This document shows positions 1 to 10,860 of a stretch of DNA of 64,000 nt, piece by piece (within the stretch, counting starts at the first letter, position 1; each line of letters opens with the position of its first letter). The stretch covers positions 372,001 to 436,000 of the forward strand of contig JAPYXD010000686.1 of assembly GCA_030998225.1 (NCBI GenBank). The letters run 5' to 3'. A program made the position numbers and the translations under genes. The notes below the pieces were generated by a model. The model ran no database searches and was not told the origin of the DNA. It saw only the letters and a list, made by a program, of their open reading frames with translations. Source of the DNA: Diplolepis rosae (lineage: Eukaryota; Arthropoda; Insecta; Hymenoptera; Diplolepididae).

Positions 1-567
1 TTGACAAGTTCGTAACAATTAGTTTATGTACGCATAGACTGAAATTACAGTTCCCTTATTAATCATTATGATATTTTCTTTATGCATAATATACTACCTA
101 ATAAAAAAAAACAATATTAACTTTTCATATTTTATTCAAATATATTCTCTGAATTCTTACTTTCTAAAATTTTATTTTCCAATAAGTCATTACCTGAACG
201 GAAAATGCATTTTCTTACGTTTATCTGTAAGGGGACGGTAAAATAGAAAAATGTTGAAAAGGAATACGATTGTGAGCAAGGTATTTTCGTAGAGATTTCG
301 AAGTACAAAGTTTATTATATTTCATGATAATCTAAGTAAATTTTCAGTATTTGTAGTAATGCAGCTAGGTTTTGGATTTATTTTAAAAGGTTCCCTAGTC
401 TTAACTATTGACAAAAGATTGAGAAATTCGTTAAAAGATGTAAAATATTTTATAAATGTAAAACAGCGCTTAAATTCTGGAAAATAGTGAAGTAAAATAG
501 AATTCGGAGAAAAAGAAAGTAGTCGATTACAAAGGACGTCAGGAATTGATCACACTTTTTTATCAAA
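1..567. other. AT-rich DNA without recognisable gene
   Basis: No open frame of useful length and no repeat that I can delimit. The only structured piece is a GACGTCAGGAATT stretch near 536-548 that recurs near 803-815 inside the next element. Confidence 0.5.
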
Positions 568-966
568 CCCGAGTCGAACTATTGATTCTCTATTGATTCT
601 CTAAGATGCTCCATTTTCGAGGACTTGAGAGAATCAAAAGAGGCGTATTAGCTGTTTAAATCAATGTAATTTTAATCCTCTGTTGATGCTCTTCTCCTGC
701 AGATATTTCCGTTTCTGCACCTTGGAGGATCTTAAAGAGTAGCAACGAGGATTCTCCTTAACTCCTCTATGATACTCCATTTTTAAAAGTATATAATTCC
801 TAATGACGTCAGGAATTAGCAACGGTTTATTATTATTTATATTTATCCTGTTGATTAAAAGAGAAACGAAAATATAGTACCAGACTTTTTGAAAATAATG
901 AGGAATGTATCAAAGTATCAATGTCTGGTACATGTCGAATTTTGTTTTGAAAACATTAATTTTGAA

Positions 967-1015
967 ATTTGGACAATAAAATGGATGGAAAGGCCATCCA
1001 TTTTACTGTCCAAAT
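967..1015. repeat. Hairpin, 22-bp arms
   Basis: Arms 967-988 and 994-1015 are inverted copies with one mismatch and a 5-nt loop; the arm core is GGACAATAAAATGGATGG. Function unknown. Confidence 0.75.
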
Positions 1016-1328
1016 TACAATACCGGTAACAACATCTACAAATTAATTTTGAGAAATTTTATTTTTCGAAATAAGAATCCAAATAGTACCGGAGATTGAT
1101 TTTTTGATGGATTCTTCATTGTTGCCTACAATTTCATGATTATATTTACATTCCTGTCCTAATCAACCCGATGAATATAAATAATATAAAATGGTTGGTC
1201 ATTTGTGACGTCATTAAGCATCACATACCCTCAAGTACCAGAATGAAAAGGGTTCAACAAGAGCGAGTCCTCGATTTTTCGAAAACTATCAGAGATTTTA
1301 AAACGTTTTGTTTTTTTAAATAAAAGTA

Positions 1329-2018
1329 CTCTCAAAGGACTACGGCGCTACTATCTAATAGATAGTCCAGTCCCCATCGTTGTCCAGAATGGCCTGGCAA
1401 CTTTTCGGCATGCTTTCCACTTATTTTTGCAGCGTAGTCCGTTGGTAATTCTTGCCATATCTTCCTGATTTTTTGCGAGAGCTGTTTCAGGGTGAACACA
1501 CGTTTTCCCGCAAGCTTTCTCTTTAAAACACTCCAGACATTTTCGATTGGATACGCATCGGGGGACTGTGATGGCCAGTCCAAAGTTGTGATGCCATTTT
1601 CTGTTTTCCAGGCGGTGCAGAGATGGCTTCGATGCTTCGGGTCGTTATTTTCTTGTAAGATCCAATCGGCCGTATCGGTTCCAAACATCTTTGTAGCAGA
1701 CCTTAGAAGACCACATTCATATATTTGGAGCATTTTCTGAGCATTCAAGTTCTCGGTGAAGAACTCTAAACACCCAAAACCACGCTGTTTTTTATTGGCT
1801 TTATAACGCTCAACCCACTTCTTCACGAAAGATTTCGACTTTTTGATGTATTTAGCAGCGACTGTATAGGACATAAGTGGTCCCTTTGGATGGGTACACA
1901 AGAAGACCGCTTCAAAACGTTTCGTGTACATAGAACTCATTATGACTCACGTCTGGTCTCTCCGACGATTCGAACGCTACTGAATCGCCTTGGCAATTGC
2001 GCCGTAGTCCTTTAAATG
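1329..2018 (-). mobile_element. Internally deleted Tc1-like transposon
   Basis: The 690-bp element is flanked by TA at 1327-1328 and 2019-2020. Its 20-bp terminal inverted repeats differ at three positions and share AAAGGACTACGGCGC (1334-1348 and, inverted, 1999-2013). TA duplication plus the transposase relic inside identify the Tc1/mariner superfamily. A full Tc1 is usually 1.2-1.8 kb, so this is a deletion derivative. It lies inside the 568-2198 repeat and is therefore younger than it. Confidence 0.85.
1332..1940 (-). pseudogene. Tc1-like transposase, in-frame internal deletion
   Basis: A continuous 202-codon frame. Residues ~22-50 look like the first helix-turn-helix of a Tc1 transposase (TVAAKYIKKSKSFVKKWV). 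The frame then jumps to the catalytic C-terminal half: residues ~90-105 carry the second acidic site (ILQENNDPKHRS), and residues ~118-140 carry the WPSQSPDAYPIENVW block with the final E of the D-D-E triad. The stretch that should hold the second DNA-binding helix and the first catalytic Asp is absent, so the product cannot cut DNA. Family transposases are about 340 residues. The reading frame is kept across the deletion, so a truncated DNA-binding protein could still be made; no evidence of expression. Start chosen at the Met just inside the right inverted repeat. Confidence 0.85.
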
Positions 2019-2060
2019 TAATTTAATTTAAAAAAAATATTCAAAAATTTCTAATACTTA

Positions 2061-2175
2061 GAGAAAGTAGAGAAGCTAAAAGAGAATCAAAAGAGTATCA
2101 AGAGAAGCAAAAGAGAATCAAGAGAGTATAAACAAAAGCAAAAGAGAATCAAGAGAGCATTAAGAGAAGCAAAAG
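2061..2175. repeat. Tandem GAGAATC/AAGAGAAGC simple repeat
   Basis: About nine degenerate repeats of AGAGAATCAAA/AGAGAAGCAAA lie just inside the right inverted end of the 568-2198 element. The complementary GATTCTC runs lie inside the left end. Confidence 0.6.
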
Positions 2176-2198
2176 AGAATCAGTAGTTCGACTCGGGA

Positions 2199-3102
2199 AC
2201 CAACTCTTTTATGTAATGAAACATTTCGACTGTTTGAACTTTGGTTTTATTAATATTTAAATATTTTTAATTCCTAATTTTCGCCTAATTCAGCCAAAAG
2301 TTTCGCTTATTAAGTTCGAGGTTGAACTTCAAGTTTTGAATTCTCAACTAATCGATATTTGAATATTTTTAGAACTATTTTTGCCTAGTTTGGCCAAAAC
2401 TGTTTTTTAAAAAATTATGTGTAGCTCACACGAAGGGTCCAAATTCCGCGAGATTGGATTCTTCATTTAAAGAGCAAGAAAACCGAAAACAAACTCACGA
2501 TTTCAGCTTTTTGAGAGACCGAAAGCAACACACATGAGTCCTCGTAATTGTAGTCCGTGACTCCAAAATTACGTACCTAATGTGCACAAAGAAAAGCTTC
2601 AATCATTTTTCGCCATGATTTGGCGCAGTTGCGCCATAAGAAGAAACACGTTTTAATTTTGGGGTTTTCCCTACTTCTGAAAATAAATGGGTTTGATCAA
2701 TGGTTTTTTTTCAATACGTAACATATGTGACTTTTCCTGTTTTTCAAAATTCTCCCTCCCTTCTATGAGAGATTAATTTTAATAAAAGGAGGCATCGGGC
2801 GTGGACAGAGCACTGTAAAATTTATTATAATTTGATACTGAAGCTCAAACCAATTTTATAATAATATTACAGATGATGTGAATTACAAATTTTTTTAAAG
2901 TCACTCAATTTATTTTTGAATTTAAGTGAAACAGGAAATTCAATTTACTAAAGGCTCTATCAGCCTTAACGAACACATTCTCATCATGACACTCGCGCTT
3001 CGCGCACGATTTTCTGTATACATTTCAGTAACTTTTTAATAAATTACATGATTAAATTAATTTATTTTCTTCCAAATCTCTCAAAAAAAAAAAAACAATC
3101 GT
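2199..3102. other. No gene seen
   Basis: AT-rich sequence with only short frames. A small palindrome, TGGCGCAGTTGCGCCA, lies near 2622-2637. I see no domain and no element ends. Confidence 0.4.
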
Positions 3103-3985
3103 AGACTTTATTTAAGGAAACGATTTTGAAGGACAACGCTTATTTCGTATCTCATATATTTTGGTAAAAAAAATCGAATTTTTTAAATATTAAAAATCGT
3201 TTTTAAACGTTTTTTTTGTATCTCACATATTTGGTCTAAAAAATGGAATTTTTGAATTTTAATCGTATTTTTTGGAATTGAAACGAAAAATATATGTTTT
3301 ATCAGAAACTGTGTAAGACAAAATTTGTAGACCTTTTTGAAGTGAACAACTTTGTATTCTTACGTTTTTTTCGTATTTCGAATATTACTGTTAAAAAATT
3401 GAATTTTGGATTTTCAATAGTTTTTTTTTAATTAAAAAGAAAAATATGCATCTTATGAAAAAATGTTACTATTCAAATTTGTAGCACTTTATGTAGAAAA
3501 TAATATTGTATCATAACGTTTTTTCCCATCTCGTATAATTTAACTGGAAAATGGAATTTTGATATTTACTTTTTTCGAATTTGAATATGCTGTAACATTT
3601 CTAATTTTGATTTAATCAAAAAATTTTATCAGGATATTTTGTAGAGATTTATGAGCACTATCAAAAACCAGTATTGGAATTTTGTAATAAGTATAAGTAT
3701 TGTAATAATAAGTATTGGAATTTTTGATTTTTTCAAAAAGTTATTTTCAAAAAAACCAAAAGTAGTGCTCAATCCCTCAATTTTGATTGGATGTGGCTGG
3801 TTAACGAACTTGTCCTTACTTTTTCGGCTTCGATAAAGTGTGCCAAAGCTCAATTCAATCTGATAATTCTATCGAGAGTTATGCCGCACACGACCTACTA
3901 CAGACAGACAGACAGACACACAGACAGACAGACAGACAATTTCGTAAAAACCCTTTTTTCTGACTCAGGGGGTCTCAAAACGTAA
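3103..3985. repeat. Degenerate tandem repeat ending in ACAG microsatellite
   Basis: Units begin with GTAGAC/GTAGCA near 3103, 3328, 3481 and 3642. Each continues through a T-rich CGTTTTTTTCGTATCTC-like core and a GGAATTTTTGA segment. The array ends in (ACAG)n at about 3900-3939, followed by AATTTCGTAAAAACC. The layout resembles a dispersed non-autonomous repeat with a microsatellite tail. Short open frames in it overlap on both strands and are not convincing genes. Confidence 0.55.
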
Positions 3986-4466
3986 AGATTTGATGAAAAT
4001 TTCGAAAGTCATTTTTCACATAAAACCAATACCATCTCATCCATGATGAGAATGTAAAAAGGACTCGTCCAGCAAGCGAAGCTTCCCGCAGGAATTCGAC
4101 ACCTTCTAAACTATTTCTTGCTTATTTTTGTTTTATTTGATTAGGAATGCCAGGTTCGATGTGTCTCTCGATATGAGAGTTCACACTACTAGTGACATGA
4201 GTCGAGCTAACCGAGTCGAAAATAAAGTTTCAAAAGAGCGTGTTTAAAAAGAATTCCCAAGATTTAAAAAAAGACTAGGTAAAAACCATTGATCTCTAAC
4301 TATGGGGGGACAGGAAGCATATACGATCGAGTTCTACAGAGACAGGTACTGCGATGCTAAAATGCACAGTGCCTGTTCCGAGCCTCGATCTATATTTAAT
4401 GCGTAAATTGCCCGGAGCGATATGCCCTTACCTTTTAGAGGTGAGGCACCGAACTAATTCTCGAGC

Positions 4467-7422
4467 AGTGTCTCCAGAACGTGGGATTTTTCGGCCCCCA
4501 CCACGTTCCCATCTGGGAGAAACACATGCAAAAGTGGCGTGTCAGTGTGTCGGCTCTGCTACACGCTGCGGTCACCAGCTTCGTGTAAAGCCGAAGGTGC
4601 ACGAAGACGGACTTCGTTACAATGCTTGAGTTTTAAAGTTATTTTTAGATTTCACGCTTTCGTTTATCGAGTCGAAATTAAGAATTGTATTTTTCTCGAG
4701 TACGTGCAAAAGAGGCGCGAAGCAAACGACGAATTTGAATTTACGAAGTATATAGTTCAAGAAATAACACTTTTCTTCAATTTCTTGAAGAAATTCTGCA
4801 AGAAATAAACATCAGTATGATCTTGGAAAATTTCATGAGGATTTCAACACTTCAAAAATAAACTTTCAGTGAAATTTAGTGACAATAAATGTATAAAATT
4901 TGAATCAATATATAATTTTCCATTCAAATTTATAAACTTCTTACTAATTTTGTACATTTAACAATTTTTCAATTAGAACAATATTTTCTATCAAGATAAA
5001 ATGAACATAAAATTCAAGTTCATAATTTATATTTTCAGTTATATGTTAGAAATATTTTCATCTCACATTTTTGTAGCCTAAGCACAAACTTTTCATTCCA
5101 AAACTTAAAATCTCTACGGAAATGGAAAATTGTCTAATAGCAGTAGATAAATTAAAAAGCTAAAATATGTGTTTATTGGTATTTCCATATTAACATATAA
5201 ATATCAATCAACTTTAAATTTTACATAAAAATGTTCGTTCGAAGTGTTCAAATCTTGTTACAATTTGACAAGATTTTATGGAGGAGTGCAATCTTTTGGA
5301 TGAAATATTTTGTAGTTCTCAATTTGTCTGTCCGTCTGAAATCGTAGTAAGATTTGAACAGTAAACAACAAATTTTCCAATAGAATTCAGGATCAATAAT
5401 AATTGATTCAGGAAATACTTCAACTCTGTAGAGCATTTTTGTATTTCGAATTCAAAATGTGTGCTTAAGCCACAAAAAAGTAAGCTGAAAATGTAGATAT
5501 AAAACTAATTATGTCATGTTTATGTCTTCTTAATGGAAAATACTTTGCATATAATTCTCTAATTCGATATTTTTTTAATGTATGAACATTCAAGAAATTG
5601 ATAAATATTCCATCTTTTTATAGGAACTAAAAATTTCCGGATAATGCTTTGATTGAGAAAGCTAAAAATTTGTCAAATATTGATATAAATTGCAATTTTA
5701 CAATTGCATTATTTTTCAAATATTTTAACATCTCTTCAATCTTGTAAATTCTTACAGAAGTTCATTTCATGTGAGTGACTTTTTCTTTTTCTAATGAAAG
5801 ATTTCGTAATTCTAAATTCGGCCCAATTCGTAACATTGTAAAAAGATTTTAAAACTTCATAAAAATTTTTTTTCTGTTTTATTCAAAGTCAATAAATATT
5901 CAATGTTTGGAATCAAAATATTAAGTAAATGATTTTTAATTTCTGGGAATAAACTGCTTTAATAAGACAATCTTTCTTCTTTGTGAGAAATCTCAATTTT
6001 AAAATTAAAATTCTACGCATAGGATACAAAAACATAATATGAAAATACTTTTATTACAGAATTTTGAAATATACAAGTTGAACAATTTTTAATCGAGTAA
6101 ATCGGCTACTTTAAGCAAAAAATTATGCTAAAAATATTTTATCAAAAAAAATAAGACACATTAAATTACGGTTTAAAATCCACATTCATAGATTGATGGT
6201 AAAAGCAGTTTAAAGTTTTTTAATCTTACGTTTTAGTGACGTATGCACAGACTTTTAATCAGATAAATGAAATGCTTTATAGAAAGTCAAAATTTTCTTA
6301 TTACTGCACTTAATCAAATTTATAAAAGTAAAAATATTTTTTAATTGATGCTTTCACTGAATTCTTTAAACATTCATTAATTGAAAATTGTACTCAAAAT
6401 TTAATCTTGCAGCGTTCCAATATTCCCACAATGTTATAAAATCTTATTAATCATTATTTTAGTCGAATTATTTTCAAAATATTTAAAAAATAAATGTAAA
6501 TATTTTGATTAAATACTCTGTCAAATTTTGCATTTGACTGATCTTGCAAAATTGTTGAAAGTTTTGAATACCGATAGAAGAAACTTTAAATGAAATTTTA
6601 TGTCCATAAATGCTTAAAGTTCTATATAGAAATATCAACTACAACATTCTCAAATTTTATAAATAAACTACTAAATTCAAAAAGTTTCGGATTTTTTTAA
6701 AAACTGTACAAATTTCAAATATGAATCAGTCAAAATCTACTGATTATCAGTGAAATTTGACTGATTTAAATAACTAAAAACAGGTTACTGTGAATCAGTC
6801 AAATTTCACTGATTACTTCAGTGAAAAGTAACTGATTTAACAGTGAAAAATATTGTTTCCACTGATGATTCAGTGAAAAGGCAAATCACTGATTCAATCA
6901 GTGAAAATTTGACTGATTCAGATTTAGAGTGTATACAAATTTCAAATATAAAGTGTACTCTGTACATTAATCAAACAAATTTAGAAGATGAATATTTTAA
7001 TAAATATTCCTAAATATTATTGGAATATGATACATATCGATTTAGAAAAACTTCTTCAAAGTACTCAGACATTTTTCTTATTTTACGACATTTTTGCACC
7101 ATCTATGACCTTTGGGTAGGATTCAAGAAAACAATTGTAGACATACTTTCATTACTTAGTAAAATACTATGAAGACTTGCTTTTTAAATTAAAGCGAAAA
7201 CTTTTAAAACCTTTAACAATCGGTTGCATAGATTCTGCTCTAATCTTGGACGCAATTAGAGAAATAGGTTTTTTTGCTTTTTTTAGATCTAGTTTTTGCC
7301 TTAAACATAAAAGAAAGAAAACACATTTGAAATATTAAAATAAAAAAGCTGGTTCATTCTTAGAGAATCCCAAATATTCTGAAATAAAACTCCTTTCCAC
7401 ACCACCACGGAGGTAGAGTTTA
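4467..7422. repeat. Left inverted arm of the hAT element
   Basis: It is the reverse complement of 10861-13817. Reading both arms by eye I find about eight differences, among them base changes near 5073, 5313, 6350 and 7100 and indels in the A-run near 6145 and at 6317, which indicates identity above 99 percent. The arm carries short mirrored open frames (4539-4808, 5248-5436) with no recognised domain, and a nested MITE at 6707-6949. The outer ~330 bp is GC-richer than the rest. Confidence 0.9.
6707..6949. repeat. Nested palindromic MITE rich in ACTGATT/AATCAGT
   Basis: A 16-bp direct repeat, TACAAATTTCAAATAT, at 6707-6722 and 6934-6949 brackets a ~211-bp insert. The insert begins GAATCAGTCAAAAT and ends with its near-complement. 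It contains at least nine ACTGATT/AATCAGT motifs plus CAGTGAAA repeats in both orientations. It is duplicated in the right arm (11333-11575), so it was present before the arms became inverted copies. Confidence 0.7.
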
Positions 7423-7897
7423 AGGCTCGTTTTTTTACGTGGTATCCCCTGTAGGCCTAGTCCACGTCCTACGAAACGAAAAGGGTTTTTGCTTTCAAGC
7501 AAAAAGAAAAAAGGAAAAAAATGAAGCAAAGTGGTAAAAAACGCTACAAATGTAGCCCGTACTTCAGGCTTGCCTCTATCAAATGCCAGTATACGTCGAA
7601 CAAAAATGTTTTGTTTTAAATCAAATAATGAAGAAGTTTGATTAATTCGGGATGATTTGGGGTGCTTGATTATTGTGAGTCCCCTTGCCTCTCACTTATG
7701 CCCAAAGCGTGATATTACTCAATTTCAGTATGTTTTTTTACTCACAAAATAATAATTAAAACTAAACAATTTCCATACCCGAGGCACGCGAAGAAAGGAA
7801 TAAAGAACGTATCTCTGATATAAGAAATAAAATGTCATTATTTTGTGAGTAAGAAAGGGGTTTGAAATTGATTAACGCCATGCCTTGGCCATTAGAA
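7423..7897. other. 3' non-coding part of hAT core
   Basis: Lies between the left arm and the transposase stop codon. No further frame or motif recognised. Confidence 0.4.
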
Positions 7898-10003
7898 TTA
7901 ATCCTCTCCTTCGTGAGCGAAGAGCGACAAACCACTTTCCCTATCACTTTCTGCCATCTCATATAGATTTTCGGTCATTAATTCCAAATGCTTCGAAGTG
8001 ATGCTCGTTGTTCTGGCTGTTTCAGCTCTCGCCTTTAGGGCTGATCGAGTAACACAAATTGAGTTGACCGTCCTGTTTCCTAAGCGATTTCTTTTGGGAG
8101 TTTTCGCGTCCGTGAGCATGGAGAAACCTCGCTCCGCCTCAGCATTTGAATGAGGAAGACTCCGAACACGATTCAATACTGAGGTCAAATTTGGAAAAAG
8201 TTTTTCTCCTGTACTCGTCGAAGATACACCGATACTAGACCACATTTCGTCAAAAGATAAATTCGACCACTTTTCTTTGAGTTCCTGTCTGATTTTGAGT
8301 AAATAATCCCACTCTTTTTGTACACCTATTCTATCAAACGACCCTAAATCTTGACAAACTTTCCAGACCCTAGGAAAGGTTTCGCTTCGATCAGCATAGA
8401 AAGCTACTTGAGGCCGAAAAACAGCAACGCAAGACAAAAAGATGTCATCAAAAGGAAGTCGATTGCGAATTTCTTCGCTTGCTGTGACATAAAATTTCAA
8501 GCAATTACGAAGAAATAGATCAACTTCTACTATTTGCAATTTCTTGTTTGTAAGTTGCTGCTGGAAATATTCTCGCGTTTCCTTACCAACGTCAATGTCT
8601 TGAAGCGGCTTTTGATTACTAGGATCTGCAAAGTTAACATTTCTAATGATTTGAAAGAATAAATTGGGTTGAAGAAGACCCTCTTTCAAATAACTGCTAA
8701 GAATCCATACGAAGAATTTAGCCGAGTTTGGCTGGAGTTCCTGAACCATTGTTTCGCGACTTTGAAATTTCGCATTATATACGTTGAACCTATTCAAAGT
8801 AAATTTCAAGAATAGGAAATATGCGAGTGTCAAAGGATTCTGCATTTTTCCTAACAAGTCTTTGGCCTTCTCTACCTTCTCAGATACGAGGACCATAAGA
8901 TACTGAAGAATAACTTCCCAATTCTTTATTATAATATCTATGCATCGATAGCGGACAAGCCAGCGAGTTTCAGAATGACTAGGAATTTTTTGATAGTCAT
9001 TTCCTAATTCCAAAACAATCGATCGAAAAATAGCCGTCCGCTTGGAGCTAGCATTAAGAAAAGCTGGCAAATCTTTGATTAAATCCTCTACATCTGGGAT
9101 TGTGGCACAAGCATATTTTGCTACACTTGCTGACGAATGCGAGACACACGGGAAAACAATTAAACGGGGACTTTTTTCCTTTAATTTTGTTTTAAATGAG
9201 GACCTATTGCCGACCATCACCTGTGCATTATCACAAGCTAAAGCACAGATATTAGATAAAGGGATTTTCTGCCCGGACAATGCTTTTTCGAACGCATCAA
9301 AAATTTTCGAGGCAGAACAATCCGAAGCATTTACATTAATAAGCTGGAGCAATTCCACACTGACAGAAAATGTCGGTGGCTCCACATATCGAACCATTAA
9401 TGACAGCCACTTTTCTAGAGTCCTGTCAGTCGTTTCGTCTTCGTACACTGAAAATGATTGCTTACGCAAAATATTTGCCATGCGATCAGTTTCAGCAGCA
9501 CATACGACGTTATTTACAACTAGGACCATTTTAGTGTGGCTCAATCTAACGTCTTTTAAAACCGAAGGTTCCATATCTTGGAAAAGTCCTATCAATTCTG
9601 ATGAAATCGCGAATGGTAAATTATGCTCTACGAAAAATGTACTAATCCTAATCTCTGCTTCTTGTGCTTTCTGTTTGAAAGTAACACTTTCCGGAATCGT
9701 GGAATTTGTGAATTCTGAAGCAGAAGAACTTGCTACACAAGGTTCAACACTGTAAGAATTGGCAGTTACATTAGAAGAATTTTCACTTACTACTCCATAA
9801 CATTCTAATTTGTTTGAAAACTCTTGCTTCTTTCTGTGTGATTAAGATGCTTCATGCTTTTCAATTTCCAATTTGCCACATAGCAACGTTTTATTGCAAA
9901 TTTTGCAATGAAATCTTGTTTCATCTGCTAATGTAACCACCCACTCTCTCCACGACGGAAATTCCTCAAACCATCCCAACTGAAAGTTTTTTGCATTTTT
10001 CAT
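7898..10003 (-). pseudogene. hAT transposase with BED zinc finger, one internal stop
   Basis: Reading from the ATG at 10003, an N-terminal BED-type finger is visible (FHCKICNKTLLCGKLEIEKH, about residues 33-52). The frame then hits a single TAA at 9842-9844 and runs open to 7898, about 700 codons in all. Downstream hAT landmarks are in order: the first acidic site in SVYEDETTD; the second in LACDNAQVMVGN; a CxxH pair in FPCVSHSS; and the C-terminal dimerisation block RSLPHSNAEAERGFSML with the final catalytic Glu. All three acidic residues are present, so only the nonsense codon separates this copy from a full frame. An ATG-less 615-codon frame without the finger remains open downstream of the stop. 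The product would excise and insert hAT ends in the nucleus. The transposase type with DUF4371-like middle is common in animal genomes, including domesticated forms. Upstream sequence (10004-10860) presumably holds its promoter. Confidence 0.85.
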
Positions 10004-10860
10004 GACTTTCCCTTCAAAACACTCGAATTTTGGTCAACAGGATTACTCATTGTGAACAATAAATTATACGACGAAGGAAAACAGAATTATTTGAAAAGAA
10101 TTAATAAGATGAAAAGTCGATAAAATTGAGCGAATGTGAATAATTTGTAATCTGCACACAAATTAAGTTTCACAAAATAAACTTACCCACAAGCATCAAA
10201 CAATAACGTACGTAAGCGCACTCACGTATCACCAAATAATAATATAATATTCTTACTTTTGCCGTTTTCAATAAGGAATTACGATAAAAATATGAAGAAT
10301 CCACACTCTTGCCTTCTCAAATAACGCATAAAGCGAGAATCAAGTATATCTTAGAAGAAATCAAAAGAAGGTTGCTATTATTATTTGTTTTCGCCTCCAA
10401 TTTGACCTCTATACCGTTCGTTTGCGATTTAAAACATTGGTAACTTTTTGGCTACTAATCTGATTGAGCTACAACTTTTCAGAAAACTTTCTTTACTAAA
10501 GTATTAAAATTTTTCTCCTGTAGATAGTTTCAGAAAATGTAGACACTTAATACAATATTAATAAAATCGTAAAATTCTGAAAATTTGTTAAGCTAGCGCG
10601 AGTGGAAGTAGAGAAAACAATTTTTTTTTTAAATGTACTTCTCCCAATTACTTGAAAAATTAGAAGTTTTAAAAATTTTTGCAAAAGGAAAAACGATGTG
10701 CCTTGAAAGTGTGTACAAGTCCTTGAAATTCAAATTCGAACGATTTTTATAATTAATTATCCTGTAAATTTAAAGATACAATTTTTGTATTGGGAATAAG
10801 TTTTCTGCAATTACGAAAAAATTTATTTAGAGTACATAAAATTTATTGAACTATTACTAG
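10004..10860. other. 5' part of hAT core
   Basis: AT-rich sequence upstream of the transposase ATG and up to the right arm. I see no clear TATA box or further exon. A short frame starting at an ATG at 10054 overlaps the start region but stops before the BED finger. Confidence 0.4.

Larger units (their letters stand above)
568..2198. repeat. Composite element with inverted ends (CCCGAGTCGAACTA...)
   Basis: A 23-bp sequence at 568-590 recurs inverted at 2176-2198 with one mismatch. Adjacent to each end are runs of GATTCTC/GAGAATC. The interior holds a 22-bp-arm hairpin and a complete Tc1-like insertion, so without the latter this repeat would be roughly 0.94 kb. No coding capacity of its own is visible and no clear target duplication was found, so the class (MITE or other non-autonomous DNA element) is inferred. 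Confidence 0.5.

Noticed and set aside
4354..4808. Overlapping frames of 91 and 89 codons at the arm end (and 13476-13861)
   Set aside because: They cross the element boundary or overlap in two frames, with no domain; the GC-richer arm end favours chance frames.
5248..5436. 62-codon frame, mirrored with one change at 12847-13035
   Set aside because: It is duplicated only because it lies in the inverted arms; no domain, and flanked by AT-rich non-coding DNA.
9042..9755. 237-codon plus-strand frame
   Set aside because: Antisense shadow of the hAT transposase.
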